A stretch of DNA of 64,000 nucleotides, taken from assembly GCF_014836755.1 (NCBI RefSeq), contig NZ_JACSQF010000004.1, positions 158,004 through 222,003 on the forward strand, in the 5' to 3' direction. The DNA comes from Oerskovia merdavium. GTDB lineage: Bacteria > Actinomycetota > Actinomycetes > Actinomycetales > Cellulomonadaceae. This document shows, in pieces, positions 1-11,234 of the stretch; the first letter of the stretch is position 1; each line of letters starts with the position of its first letter. The notes beneath the pieces are model-generated. The model was not told the origin of the DNA and did not search any database. It saw only the letters and a list, made by a program, of their open reading frames with translations. The translations under genes were made by a program, and so were the position numbers.

Positions 1-1
1 T

Positions 2-154
2 TCCGACGCGATCGACATCTACAAGCAGTACGTGGACGAGTACGGCCTGGGGTGGAAGGTCGACAAGTCCGACTCGCTGCTCATGCCCGTGTTCGAGGGA
101 GCGCCGGACCTGAAGTACGCGCGTGTGGCCGGCTCGGCCGACGAGGGCGCGTGA
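2..154 (+). CDS. C-terminal end of an unidentified protein (partial)
   Basis: The window opens inside a gene. Frame 2 reads about 50 residues without a stop until TGA at 152-154, with the strong G/C third-position bias of a real gene here, while the other two forward frames look like shadows. The tail ends in DLKYARVAGSADEGA and shows no motif I recognise. It lacks the TLxTC-type ending expected of a class E sortase, which might otherwise be guessed from the operon position upstream of pabA. Function is unassigned. Confidence 0.6.
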   Translation, partial: SDAIDIYKQYVDEYGLGWKVDKSDSLLMPVFEGAPDLKYARVAGSADEGA

Positions 155-357
155 CCGGGTCGGACACGGCGACGGGATTCGCTTTCCGTGTGCCGACCGC
201 CGGTGAGCACGCGCATGGACGCAGCCGCCGGCACCCCGCAGCAGGGACAATGATGAGCAGGCGGGGCCGGGTCCGGCCGCGCCGGACGAGCCGCTCACCC
301 GGCGCGGCGTCCGGCTGCTTCAACGCAACGACTTCCGAAGGAACAGGTGGGTAAGGG

Positions 358-1005
358 ATGGTCCGCATCCTCGTCGTGGACAACTACGACTCGTTCGTCT
401 ACACGATCGTCGGTTACCTGAACCAGCTCGGGGCGCGGACCGTGGTCGTGCGCAACGACGCGGTCCCCGACGTGGGCGCGGACGGTCGGTTCCGCGACGC
501 TGACGGTGTGTTCGACGGCGTGCTCGTCTCCCCCGGCCCCGGCACCCCCGAGGAGGCCGGGCAGAGCGAGGCCGTGATCCGCGCGTGCGCGGCGTCCGGC
601 ACGCCCATGCTGGGTGTCTGCCTGGGGCACCAGGCCCTTGCCGAGGTCTACGGGGCGACCGTCACGCACGCCCCCGAGCTCATGCACGGCAAGACGAGCC
701 CGGTGGTCCACGGGGACCTCGGCGTGCTCGCCGGCCTCCCCTCGCCCTTCACCGCGACCCGCTACCACTCGCTCGCCGTGGTGCCCCGGACGATCCCGGC
801 CGAGCTCGTCGTCACAGCGACGACCGAGAACGGCGTGGTGATGGGTCTGCAGCACCGCGACCTGCCGCTGCACGGCGTGCAGTTCCATCCCGAGTCCGTG
901 CTCACCGAGGGGGGCCACCTGCTGCTCGCCAACTGGTTGACGGTGTGCGGGTCGGTCGACGCGGTCGAGCGTGCGCAGGGCCTCGCCCCTCTCGTGCGCC
1001 TCTGA
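358..1005 (+). CDS. pabA: Glutamine amidotransferase subunit of aminodeoxychorismate / anthranilate synthase
   Basis: 215 residues, normal length for the class I amidotransferase subunit that supplies ammonia from glutamine for p-aminobenzoate (folate) or anthranilate (tryptophan) synthesis. The start motif VDNYDSFVY is family-typical. The catalytic nucleophile Cys88 sits in GVCLGHQ and the partner residues His177 and Glu179 sit in QFHPES. ATG follows a purine-rich ggtgggtaaggg stretch. No component I gene is adjacent, so pabA versus trpG cannot be decided from the sequence alone. The gene is convergent with pknB and shares a bidirectional terminator with it, an arrangement common in actinobacteria. 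Confidence 0.93.
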   Translation: MVRILVVDNYDSFVYTIVGYLNQLGARTVVVRNDAVPDVGADGRFRDADGVFDGVLVSPGPGTPEEAGQSEAVIRACAASGTPMLGVCLGHQALAEVYGATVTHAPELMHGKTSPVVHGDLGVLAGLPSPFTATRYHSLAVVPRTIPAELVVTATTENGVVMGLQHRDLPLHGVQFHPESVLTEGGHLLLANWLTVCGSVDAVERAQGLAPLVRL

Positions 1006-1039
1006 CGAGCCTCGCGAGGCTCGACCAGCTTCCGAACGC

Positions 1040-1077
1040 GAGGAGGGCCCGGCACCAGATGGTGCCGGGCCCTCCTC
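1040..1077. terminator. Strong bidirectional terminator between pabA and pknB
   Basis: A perfect 17-bp inverted repeat (1040-1056 with 1061-1077) around an AGAT loop, very GC rich, lies between two convergent genes. Its symmetry suits it to ending transcription from both sides. Confidence 0.85.
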
Positions 1078-1135
1078 GTCTCAGGAGCCGACGCGCGTCG
1101 GGTCAGCGGACCGACCGAGACCCCACGTCAGTGGG

Positions 1136-3199
<2,064 letters not shown>

Positions 3200-4915
3200 T
3201 TAGGAATCCTTCGAGGTTGTCGGAGCCGAGGACGCAGAGGCCTCCGGCGCAGTACTGAGCATCATCCCATCGCTGGACGTCGAGTCCTGGGACGCGTGCA
3301 ACGATCTGGTCACGGTCACCGAGCCCGCGTCGTCCGCGCCGTCCCCGCCACCCCTGACGAGAGTCGCCACGAGGACCACGAGCAGCAGGATCAGCAGGGC
3401 CACGAGCGGCCACGACAAGCCCTTGGCGAACCCGCCGATCCGTTGGCCCGTCGTCGTCGAGGTGCGGCCGCCTGCCGGCTCCTGGGAGGCTCGGCGTCGC
3501 TCGGCGCGCGTCACCCCGCCCGGCTGAGCCTCCGCGAGAGCGGGAGCCGACGACCCCGCGGTGCGCGACGTCGTCGGGCCGGCGTCCGGGCGCCTCGGAC
3601 GCGAGGCCGCCGCACCGTGCATCTCCCGGCGGGGCGGGTACGAGCGCGGGACCGCAGGGGCCTCCGGCCCGCCCGACGAGTCGGCGCGTTCCCAGGGGAG
3701 GGCGTGGCCGGCCTGCGGAGCCTCCGACGACGAACGGGGGGCGGGCGGCGGAGGCGGCGGGGGGACGGCCTGGTCGTCGTACGGGACGTCGTCGCGTGCG
3801 ACCGACGCGGCCGATGCCGCGGAGGGGGCCGAGAGCGCCGAGTAGCCCGACGGCGCCGAGAGCGCCGAGTGCCCGGAGTACGCCGACCAGCCGGAGGTGG
3901 CCGGGCCAGCTCCGCCGGCCGCCGGGGCCGGGGGCACCGTGGGCAGCGGACGCGACCGGAGCTCGGCAGGGATCTCGATGGGTGTGGGCGAGCTCGGAGC
4001 CGTCGGAGCCCCGTGCCGCGCGGGCTGCGGCCGGCGCGAGCGCCTGCTCCCCGAGGCAGCGCCGGAACGGGCCGTGGCCCCCCACGGGTCGCGGGCGATG
4101 GTCTCGGCCAGGTCGTCGAGCGTCTGGGCCAGCGCGGACGCGGGCATGGGACGGGCCTTGGGGTCCTTCGCGAGCATCGCGTAGATGAGCGAGGCCAACG
4201 ACGGGTGCACGTGCGCGGGCAGCGGCGGCACCTTCTCGTTGACGTGCGCGACCGCGATGTCGACCGGGGTCGTGCCGGTGAACGGCCTGTTCCCCACGAC
4301 CGACTCGTAGGCCACGATCCCCAGCGCGTACACGTCCGACGCGCCGGTCGCGGCCTGGCCGATCGCCTGCTCGGGCGACAGGTACTGGGCCGTGCCCATG
4401 ACCATGCCCGTCGCCGTCATGGGGACCTGGTTCGCCGCGAGAGACACCCCGAAGTCGGTGATCTTCACGATCCCGCGCGACTCGAGCAGGATGTTGCCCG
4501 GCTTCACGTCGCGGTGCACGACCCCCGCGAGGTGCGCGGCGTGCAGGGCGCGCGCCGTCTGCGCGAGGATCGGCAGCAGCTTGGCCGGCATGAGGACGGG
4601 CTCGCGCTCGAGCAGGTCCGCCATGGGCTCGCCCATGACGAGCTCCATGACGAGGAAGCCCGAGGCGTTCTGCTCGCCGTAGTCGTACATCTGCGCGATG
4701 TTCGGGTGCGAGAGGGCCGCGCTGTTCCGTGCTTCGGTGCGCAGGCGCTCGAGGAAGTCCTCGTTGCCCGCGTACTCCTCGCGCAGGACCTTGACGGCGA
4801 CCTCACGGCCGAGGGCCTTGTCGTTGGCGACCCACACCTCGCCCATGCCGCCGATCGCGATGCGGCGGACCAGGCGGTAGCGGTCGCCGAGCCACAGCCC
4901 CTCGACCGGCCTCAC
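3200..4915 (-). CDS. pknA: Ser/Thr protein kinase PknA-like
   Basis: 571-residue Hanks-type kinase: IAIGGMGEVW loop, Lys42, HRDVKPGN from 134, DFG at 154-156, and SPEQA in the activation segment. After the kinase domain (to about 275) comes a long Pro/Ser/Ala/Arg-rich linker, then one membrane helix (SWPLVALLILLLVVLVATLV) and a short outside tail without PASTA repeats. Its GTG start overlaps the pbpA TGA in a GTGA tetranucleotide. Together with PknB it controls polar growth and division in actinobacteria. The linker is long and low-complexity compared with mycobacterial PknA. Confidence 0.94.
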   Translation of the reverse strand: MRPVEGLWLGDRYRLVRRIAIGGMGEVWVANDKALGREVAVKVLREEYAGNEDFLERLRTEARNSAALSHPNIAQMYDYGEQNASGFLVMELVMGEPMADLLEREPVLMPAKLLPILAQTARALHAAHLAGVVHRDVKPGNILLESRGIVKITDFGVSLAANQVPMTATGMVMGTAQYLSPEQAIGQAATGASDVYALGIVAYESVVGNRPFTGTTPVDIAVAHVNEKVPPLPAHVHPSLASLIYAMLAKDPKARPMPASALAQTLDDLAETIARDPWGATARSGAASGSRRSRRPQPARHGAPTAPSSPTPIEIPAELRSRPLPTVPPAPAAGGAGPATSGWSAYSGHSALSAPSGYSALSAPSAASAASVARDDVPYDDQAVPPPPPPPAPRSSSEAPQAGHALPWERADSSGGPEAPAVPRSYPPRREMHGAAASRPRRPDAGPTTSRTAGSSAPALAEAQPGGVTRAERRRASQEPAGGRTSTTTGQRIGGFAKGLSWPLVALLILLLVVLVATLVRGGGDGADDAGSVTVTRSLHASQDSTSSDGMMLSTAPEASASSAPTTSKDS

Positions 4916-6375
4916 TTGTTCAACACCGCCTCCATCACGGCCTTGGCGATCGGTGCGGCCACGGCGCCGCCCGTGGCCTCGTTGCCGCTGTCCCCACCGT
5001 TCTCCACGATGACCGCGACCGCGACCTGGGGGTTGTCGGCCGGGGCGAAGCCCGTGAACCAGGCGTGCGGGGCGGCACCCGACTGGTGCTCGGCCGTGCC
5101 CGTCTTGCCCGCGACCTGGACGCCGTCGATCTTCGCGGCCTTGCCCGAGCCGCCCTCGACCACGCTGATCATCATCGAGGTGAGCTGGGACGCGACGGTC
5201 GGTGAGACGGACGTGCGCAGGAGCGAGGGCTCGTTCTGCTGGACCACGTCGAGGTCCGCGCCGCGCACGGTCGCGACCGTGTAGGGCGTCATCTGCTTGC
5301 CGCCGTTGGCGATGGCTGCCGAGACCATGGCCATCTGGAGAGGCGTCACGCGGACGTCGCCCTGGCCGATCGAGGCGCGCGCGAGCTGACCCGCGTCGTC
5401 GGTGACCGCTGCGTCGGGGAAGTGGCTCGGCGTGACCGTCATGGGGATGCTGAGCTTCGAGTCGAACCCGAAGTCCTCGGCCTGGTCACGCATCGCGTCG
5501 CCCCCGAGCGTCACGCCCAGGTCCGCGAAGGCGGTGTTGCACGAGATGCGCATCGCGTCGGCCAGCGTCTGCTCCCCCGTCGGGGAGCAGCGCGCTCCGC
5601 CGAAGTTCTTCATGGTCTGGGTCGAGTTCGCGTACGGGTACTCGTCCGGTGCGGGGATCACGGTCTCGGGCGTGTACTGGCCGCTCTCGAGCGCGGCGGC
5701 CGCGGTCACGAGCTTGAACGTGGACCCCGGCGGGTAGGTGTTGCCGGAGATCGCGCGGTTCACGAGCGGGTCGTCGTCGGCGTTGATGAGCGAGGTGTAG
5801 GCCTCGCGCGCGGCCTTGGTGTCATGGGTAGCGAGCAGGTTGGGGTCGTACGACGGCTTCGAGACGAGCGCGAGGATCTTGCCCGTCGAGGGCTCGATCG
5901 CCACGACGGCGCCCCGCTGGTCACCCAGCGCGTCGTACGCGGCCTGCTGGGCCGCGGGGTCGATCGTGAGCTCGACCGACGCGCCCTGGGGCTTCTTGCC
6001 CGTGATGAGTCCCTGGAGACGGTCGATCCACAGCGTGCTGGCCTGGCCGTTGAGGAACTCGTTCTCGGTGCGCTCGATCTCCTTGGTCCCGTTGACGATC
6101 GAGAAGAACCCCGTGACGTGGCCGTACAGGGGTCCGTTCGTGTACGAGCGCTGGTAGCCGTAGGGGTCGTCGATGGGGGTCGAGAGGGCCACCGACTCCC
6201 CCGCGACCACGATCGGGCCGCGGAAGTTCCCGTACTCCTTGTAGATCTGGCGGACGTTGCGGGAGTCGCTGTTGAGCGAGTCCGCCTGGACGAACTGGAT
6301 GTAGGTGGTCGAGACCATGAGTGCCAGGAACATGACCAGCACGACGGTCGCCACTCGGCGCAGGGGGACGTTCAC
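4912..6375 (-). CDS. pbpA: Penicillin-binding transpeptidase PbpA
   Basis: A class B penicillin-binding protein that crosslinks peptidoglycan outside the membrane. An N-terminal membrane anchor (residues about 7-27) precedes the dimerisation region. The transpeptidase domain has all three motifs: STFK with Ser218, SCN at 278, and KTGTAEH from 424. I chose the GTG at 6375 because the family starts MNxPLRR and this codon overlaps the rodA stop as GTGA; an in-frame GTG at 6387 would add four residues. It is partnered with RodA, the glycosyltransferase encoded just upstream. Confidence 0.94.
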   Translation of the reverse strand: MNVPLRRVATVVLVMFLALMVSTTYIQFVQADSLNSDSRNVRQIYKEYGNFRGPIVVAGESVALSTPIDDPYGYQRSYTNGPLYGHVTGFFSIVNGTKEIERTENEFLNGQASTLWIDRLQGLITGKKPQGASVELTIDPAAQQAAYDALGDQRGAVVAIEPSTGKILALVSKPSYDPNLLATHDTKAAREAYTSLINADDDPLVNRAISGNTYPPGSTFKLVTAAAALESGQYTPETVIPAPDEYPYANSTQTMKNFGGARCSPTGEQTLADAMRISCNTAFADLGVTLGGDAMRDQAEDFGFDSKLSIPMTVTPSHFPDAAVTDDAGQLARASIGQGDVRVTPLQMAMVSAAIANGGKQMTPYTVATVRGADLDVVQQNEPSLLRTSVSPTVASQLTSMMISVVEGGSGKAAKIDGVQVAGKTGTAEHQSGAAPHAWFTGFAPADNPQVAVAVIVENGGDSGNEATGGAVAAPIAKAVMEAVLNK

Positions 6376-7979
6376 GGGGTCTTCCACTCGGTGTCTTCGA
6401 TGATCTCGGTCGCCCCGGTGTCCGGGCCACCACCGACCTCGGGCAGGGCCGTGCGGACGACCTGCGTGGGCTGGTCGTCCGGGAACGCGCCGTGCGCAGC
6501 GGGCTCACGCTGCCCGACGGCGGAGCGCCCGTCCGCGAGGTCGGCGGCACCCTGGGCGCCGGCCTGGACCACGACGGGCTGGGGGCCGGTGTCCGGGCGC
6601 TCGGAAGCGCGGGACGGGGCGACCTGGCCGCGCACCGGCAGGGAGGACGGCCGGCGCGCGTTGTCGGAGATGCGCAGCAGGAGCCCGACCACGAGCCAGT
6701 TCGCGAGCAGCGACGAACCGCCTTGCGCGACGAACGGCATGGTCAGACCCGTGAGGGGGATGATCCGGGTGATCCCGCCGATGACGACGAACAGCTGCCA
6801 CGCCATGACGAACGCGAGGCCGCCCGCGAGGAGCTTGCCGAACCCGTCGCGGACGCCGATCGCGGTACGCAGACCGCGCTCGACCAGGACGAGGTACATG
6901 ACCAGGATCGCGAGCAGGCCCGTGAGCCCGAGCTCCTCGCCGAGCGAGGTGTAGATGAAGTCGGAGAACGAGTACGGCACCAGGCGGGGATAGCCCTCGC
7001 CCCAGCCCGTGCCGGTGAGCCCACCGTTGGCGAGACCGAACATGCCGCCCACGAGCTGGCCCGAGCCGCCCGGGTCACGGCCGTAGATCTCCGGGTCGAG
7101 GGGGTGCAGCCAGACGTCGACGCGGGCCTGCACGTGCGGGAAGGCCGAGGCTGCGACGACGGCGCCCACGGCGAACATGCTCAGACCGATCGCGACCCAG
7201 CTGAAGCGTTCGGTCGCGATGTACAGCATGGCCACGAAGAGGCCGAAGAACAGGAGGGAGGTCCCCAGGTCGCGCTCGAAGATCAGCACCGCCAGCGAGG
7301 CGGCCCAGACGATGACGAGCGGCCCCAGGTCCCGCAGGCGCGGGAGCTGGAGCCCGAGGACCTTGGGGCCGGCGAGCGCGAGCGTGTCCCGGTTGGTCAC
7401 GAGATAGCCCGCGAAGAAGATCGCGAAGGCGATCTTGGCGAACTCCGCGGGCTGGAGCGACATGCCGGCGATGTTGACCCAGATGCGGGCGCCGTTGATG
7501 TTGCGCCCGATCACGGGGAGCAGAGGCAGCACGACGAGCACCAGGCCGACGATCATGGCCGTGTAGGAGTACTTCCGCAGCGTCCGGTGGTCCTTGAGGA
7601 GCCACACGACCACGCACGCCGCGATGACGCCGAGCGCCGTCCACATGAGCTGCTTGGACGCGAGGTCCTTGTCGCTGCCGACGAGCTTGCCGCCGATGTC
7701 GATGCGGTTGATCATCCCGAGGCCGATCCCGTTGAGGGCGATCGTGACCGGCAGGATGACCGGGTCGGCGTACGGGGCCTTGAGGCGCAGGACCACGTGC
7801 CCGACGACGGCGAGCGCGACGAGGCCCGCGCTGTAGACGTAGAAGTTGGTGGGCAGCTCACCGAGCATCGACAGGCCGACGGAGGCGTAGGCGCCGATGC
7901 CGAGGGCGAGGGCGAGCACGAGCAGGCCCGCCTCGGCCCGCCGCGAGGGACGCACCTCGTGGGGCTCGACCGTCGCCAT
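6372..7979 (-). CDS. rodA: SEDS-family peptidoglycan glycosyltransferase RodA
   Basis: 535 residues with about ten membrane helices, of the FtsW/RodA/SpoVE family that polymerises lipid II. Family signatures include NGARIWVN, AEFAKIA, and the late QGGSSLLANWLVVGLLLRIS region. The cytoplasmic C-terminus is a variable 80-residue Pro/Ala/Gly-rich extension. The ATG at 7979 shares one base with the upstream pstP stop (TGATG). Its place between the phosphatase and pbpA marks it as RodA rather than FtsW. Confidence 0.95.
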   Translation of the reverse strand: MATVEPHEVRPSRRAEAGLLVLALALGIGAYASVGLSMLGELPTNFYVYSAGLVALAVVGHVVLRLKAPYADPVILPVTIALNGIGLGMINRIDIGGKLVGSDKDLASKQLMWTALGVIAACVVVWLLKDHRTLRKYSYTAMIVGLVLVVLPLLPVIGRNINGARIWVNIAGMSLQPAEFAKIAFAIFFAGYLVTNRDTLALAGPKVLGLQLPRLRDLGPLVIVWAASLAVLIFERDLGTSLLFFGLFVAMLYIATERFSWVAIGLSMFAVGAVVAASAFPHVQARVDVWLHPLDPEIYGRDPGGSGQLVGGMFGLANGGLTGTGWGEGYPRLVPYSFSDFIYTSLGEELGLTGLLAILVMYLVLVERGLRTAIGVRDGFGKLLAGGLAFVMAWQLFVVIGGITRIIPLTGLTMPFVAQGGSSLLANWLVVGLLLRISDNARRPSSLPVRGQVAPSRASERPDTGPQPVVVQAGAQGAADLADGRSAVGQREPAAHGAFPDDQPTQVVRTALPEVGGGPDTGATEIIEDTEWKTP

Positions 7980-9391
7980 CAGGGGGCCGCCGGCGGGTCG
8001 GTCGTGGTCTCGGGGGGCACGGTGCCGTCGGCCGGGGCGGCAGGGTCCGTGGTCGTGTCGGCCGGGGGTGTGGTCGCTGCGGTGCCCGCGGGCTCCTGCG
8101 TGGAGGTGTCGGTCTCGGCCTGGGCGTCGGCGACGAGGCGCGCCGCGCGGTCACGGGCGTCGTCGAACGACGTGGCGCTGATGGTCTCGGTGAGCCGGTC
8201 GACGACGTAGGGCGGGAGGTCGTCGACCTTGTCCCCCGTGAGCTCGATCGGGGTCGAGAGCGTGAGGGGGCCCGCGCTGGTGGGGATGCCCCGGAAGACC
8301 GCGACCTGGCCGTCGGACACGCCCACGTAGTACTGGTCCTGCGTCCACCGGTAGCCGTACAGGCCGCCCGCGCCGACGACCGCGAGGATCGCGATCGTCA
8401 CGACGGGGGCGATCCAGCGGCGCGGGCGCTTGCCCGGGCGCACGTCGGAGTCGTCACCGGTCGCGTCGGTGCCGTCCTGCGGGGCGTGCGCGGGGTCCTC
8501 GGCCGAGACCTCCGTGGACTCCCCGGCGGACGACGCGGCGGCGACGAGCGTGGCCGCACGTGCCGCGGGGCCGTCCTGGGCAGAGGTGGGACGGTCGCGG
8601 TCGATCGCGGCCGAGCCGACGACGACCGGCACGGTGGAGGGACCCGCGCCGTCGGCCAGGGTGTCGAGGTCGACGACGTCGGCCACGACGACCGTCACGT
8701 TGTCCGTGCTGCCGGCCCGGAGGGCGAGCTGGAGGAGCTGGTCGGCGCACTCGTCGGTGTCCGCGACGGTGCTCAGGGTGTGCTCGAGCGTCTCGATGCT
8801 CACGAACCCCGACAGGCCGTCCGAGCAGAGCATCCAGCGGTCGCCGGGGCGCGCCTCGCGCACCGACATGTCCGGTGTGAGGTCGACGTCGAAGTCGCCG
8901 AGGACCCGCATCACGACGTTGCGCTGCGGGTGGTACTCGGCCTCCTCCGGCGTGATGCGGCCCGTGTCGACGAGGTGCTGGACGAACGTGTGGTCGGTCG
9001 TGACCTGGTTCAGGACCCCGTCGCGCAGCAGGTACGCGCGCGAGTCGCCGAGGTGCGCCATCGCGAGCGCGTTGCCGCTGCGCAGGATCGCGGTGACCGT
9101 GGTGCCCATGCCGGCGAGCTCGGGAGTCACCTCGCTGCGCTCGACCAGGTCGAGACGCGCGCTGTCGATCGACGACTCGAGGTGGGACAGGGCGTCGTCG
9201 GGCCCGTGCGACTCCCCGTCGAGAGGCGCGAGCGCCGCGATGGCGAGCGAGGACGCGACGTCGCCGCCCGCGTGCCCGCCCATGCCGTCCGCGACGACGA
9301 GGAGGTGGGGACCCGCGTAGCCGGAGTCCTGGTTGTTCGAGCGGACGAGGCCGACGTCGGAGACCGCGGCGTACCTGAGTGCGATGTTCAT
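7979..9391 (-). CDS. pstP: PP2C-type Ser/Thr phosphatase PstP
   Basis: 470 residues. The N-terminal PP2C domain (about 1-235) has the metal-binding signatures SNNQDSGY, VADGMGGHAGG, MAHLGDSRAYL, CSDGLSG and GSTDNVTVVVADV. A charged linker and one membrane helix near 340-360 follow, then an outside segment and a Thr/Pro/Ala-rich tail. In actinobacteria this enzyme dephosphorylates PknA, PknB and their substrates, and its presence in the kinase operon is the conserved arrangement. Confidence 0.95.
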   Translation of the reverse strand: MNIALRYAAVSDVGLVRSNNQDSGYAGPHLLVVADGMGGHAGGDVASSLAIAALAPLDGESHGPDDALSHLESSIDSARLDLVERSEVTPELAGMGTTVTAILRSGNALAMAHLGDSRAYLLRDGVLNQVTTDHTFVQHLVDTGRITPEEAEYHPQRNVVMRVLGDFDVDLTPDMSVREARPGDRWMLCSDGLSGFVSIETLEHTLSTVADTDECADQLLQLALRAGSTDNVTVVVADVVDLDTLADGAGPSTVPVVVGSAAIDRDRPTSAQDGPAARAATLVAAASSAGESTEVSAEDPAHAPQDGTDATGDDSDVRPGKRPRRWIAPVVTIAILAVVGAGGLYGYRWTQDQYYVGVSDGQVAVFRGIPTSAGPLTLSTPIELTGDKVDDLPPYVVDRLTETISATSFDDARDRAARLVADAQAETDTSTQEPAGTAATTPPADTTTDPAAPADGTVPPETTTDPPAAP

Positions 9392-9397
9392 GGCGCG

Positions 9398-9922
9398 CTA
9401 CCGCTGCAGCTCGACGATGCTCTGCCCAACCCGCACGCTCACTCCGGGGGCGAGGGGCTGGATCCCGGTGATGCGCTGCTCGTTGATGTAGGTGCCGTTC
9501 GTCGAGCCGAGGTCCTCCACGTACCAGGTGCCACCCTGGGGGAAGATCCGGGCGTGCCGGGACGACGAGTAGTCGTCGTCGAGGACAAGGGTGCAGCTCG
9601 GGGCGCGGCCCAGCAGGATCGAGGACGCGGAGAGCGGGACCGTGGTCCCGCGCAGCGGGCCCGCGGTCACGACGAGCCGGGTGGGCCCCGTCGGGGCCGG
9701 GGACGCGGGAGCAGCAGGGGTCGGGGCCGAGGGGACCGATGCTGCCGCACCGCGTCCGGCGGTGGGTGCGGTGCGGTGCGCGTCCTCGCGCCCCTTGCCC
9801 TTGCGTGCCGTGATCTTGGTGCCGTACAGGTCGCGTCGCAGCACACCGATCGCGGCGAACACGAACACCCACAGCAGGACCAGGTAGCCCAGCCGCAGCA
9901 GGGTGAACGTCAGCTCGGTCAT
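9398..9922 (-). CDS. fhaB: FHA-domain protein FhaB (FipA-like)
   Basis: 174 residues from ATG at 9922, the start matching the family (MTELTFTLLRLGYL). A longer in-frame start at 9958 would add 12 unlikely residues. An N-terminal membrane helix is followed by a basic/Ala-Pro linker and a C-terminal FHA domain with LGRAPSC, SSSRHARI and LGSTNGTYIN, the phosphothreonine-binding loops. It links kinase signalling to division machinery. The stop lies 6 nt before the pstP start. Confidence 0.93.
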   Translation of the reverse strand: MTELTFTLLRLGYLVLLWVFVFAAIGVLRRDLYGTKITARKGKGREDAHRTAPTAGRGAAASVPSAPTPAAPASPAPTGPTRLVVTAGPLRGTTVPLSASSILLGRAPSCTLVLDDDYSSSRHARIFPQGGTWYVEDLGSTNGTYINEQRITGIQPLAPGVSVRVGQSIVELQR

Positions 9923-9932
9923 GCGGGGTGGA

Positions 9933-10637
9933 TCACCATTCCTCGTTCTCGGGCGCACCCGTCCAGAACATGATGCGGGTCCGCCCGATGGTCAGGCTGT
10001 TCCCGTCGAGCAGGGTAGCGGCCGGGACCTGGTGGCCCTCGACGAAGAGTCCGTTCGTGGAACCGAGGTCCGTCGCGATGACTCCGTCCGGCGTCACCCG
10101 GATCTCGAGGTGACGGCGTGAGACCCCGGGGTCGTCGACGACGATGTCCGCCTCGGAGCCGCGGCCGATCACGGTCACGGGACCGGTCAGCAGGTACCGC
10201 TGGCCGTCGATGTCCACCAGGGGGTGGCGCGCGCTCGGCGCCGACACCGTCGCCGGGGCGACGTTCCCGCGCACGCTCGCCGAGCGCAGCTGGAAGCGGC
10301 CCGTGTCGAGCGAGTCGTCCTGCTCGAAGGACACGCTGACCGGGCCGACGAACGCGTAGTGCTGCGACGCCGCGTGCTCGGTGACGTTGGCCGCGAGCTC
10401 GTCCGCGAGGGACTCGGCGCCCCACCCGTCGATCTGCGCGTAGTCGTCCGGTGACAGCTCGATGGTGAACTGGTTGGGCACCACGGTCCGGTCGCGGTCC
10501 ACGACCGCGGCCCGGTCGTCGACCTCACGACGCAGAGCGCTCGCCAGCTCGACGGGCTTCACCTCGCTGCGTCCGACCTTGAACGCGTTGTTGACGACGC
10601 GTTCGACGCCCTTCTCGAAACGATCCAGGACTCCCAT
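9933..10637 (-). CDS. fhaA: FHA-domain protein FhaA with DUF3662 N-terminus
   Basis: 234 residues. The N-terminal DUF3662 region begins MGVLDRFEKGVERVVNNAF, and the C-terminal FHA domain carries GRGSEAD, SRRHLEI and LGSTNGLFVEG. The ATG at 10637 is chosen because a near-perfect ribosome site (gagggaggagg) sits just upstream; an upstream in-frame start would add 14 junk-like residues. Mycobacterial FhaA binds phosphorylated MviN to restrain peptidoglycan synthesis. This is the first gene of the minus-strand operon running to pknB. Confidence 0.93.
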   Translation of the reverse strand: MGVLDRFEKGVERVVNNAFKVGRSEVKPVELASALRREVDDRAAVVDRDRTVVPNQFTIELSPDDYAQIDGWGAESLADELAANVTEHAASQHYAFVGPVSVSFEQDDSLDTGRFQLRSASVRGNVAPATVSAPSARHPLVDIDGQRYLLTGPVTVIGRGSEADIVVDDPGVSRRHLEIRVTPDGVIATDLGSTNGLFVEGHQVPAATLLDGNSLTIGRTRIMFWTGAPENEEW

Positions 10638-10929
10638 GCCACCTCCTCCCTCATCGACGTTCCCTCGACCGGGGTACACGGTCCCCGGGCAGACTACCTA
10701 GATCGTAACGACCCGGAGCCTCGACGGGCCGGGAATCTCCCGGAATCGAGGGGGAGATCGCGGGGAGATCGGGTGACTCGGGCGTGAGCCGCTCCGTGGA
10801 GCGGCTAGTGTTCTCTCTGGTGCACCACCGGGTTCAGGCTCGGCTGGGGCGCAGGTGGAAGAGCGCACGAGGACGGCCGGACGACCGATGCACGGTTGGG
10901 TCTGCTGTCGTGATAATCTTCTGCGGCAC
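10638..10929. other. Intergenic region between the envelope operon and tRNA-Leu
   Basis: About 290 bases without a supported gene. It must hold the promoter of the seven-gene envelope operon (minus) and the promoter of tRNA-Leu (plus). Repeated gggagatcg/ggggagatcgg words occur near 10750-10772. I cannot place either promoter with confidence. Confidence 0.5.
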
Positions 10930-11012
10930 GCGCGAGTGGCGGAATGGCAGACGCGCTAGCTTCAGGTGCTAGTGTCCGAAAGGGCGTGGGGGTTCAAGTC
11001 CCCCCTCGCGCA
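10930..11012 (+). tRNA. tRNA-Leu (anticodon CAG)
   Basis: The acceptor stem GCGCGAG (10930-10936) pairs with CTCGCGC (11005-11011), followed by discriminator A. The anticodon arm is CTAGC-TTCAGGT-GCTAG, giving anticodon CAG for the abundant CUG codon. A long variable arm of class II type precedes the T arm GGGGG-TTCAAGT-CCCCC. CCA is not encoded. tRNA genes of this kind are frequent integration sites, and the accessory island starts right after it. Confidence 0.96.
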
Positions 11013-11053
11013 CGTGAAGACGGTTTCGTACTAGGAACCGTCGGCAGTTCGTT

Positions 11054-11089
11054 AATGGTCTCGGTCGGGTTCTCCCGGCCGAGACCATT
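11054..11089 (+). terminator. Terminator after tRNA-Leu
   Basis: A 16-bp stem with one G-U-type mismatch (11054-11069 with 11074-11089) around a TTCT loop, followed by ttgtcgttgggg. It ends the tRNA transcript and lies at the boundary of the island. Confidence 0.8.
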
Positions 11090-11234
11090 GTCGTTGGGGC
11101 TGCTTCAGCCCTGAGATGCGCTGGCGCCACAGGCTTGGAGCCGCGCTGGAGTTCTCGGAGCCTCGACTCTTGCGCGCACTCGGAGGTTCAGGGCGCGCTC
11201 GGCGTACTGGTGGCGTGCTGTGGTCGTCAGGTGC

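Noticed and set aside
2..154. Partial gene as a class E sortase
   Set aside because: Position upstream of pabA suggested it, but the visible C-terminus has no TLxTC motif and ends differently.
5422..6954. Plus-strand open frame across pbpA and rodA
   Set aside because: Overlaps two conserved minus-strand genes and has a shadow-like composition without any motif.
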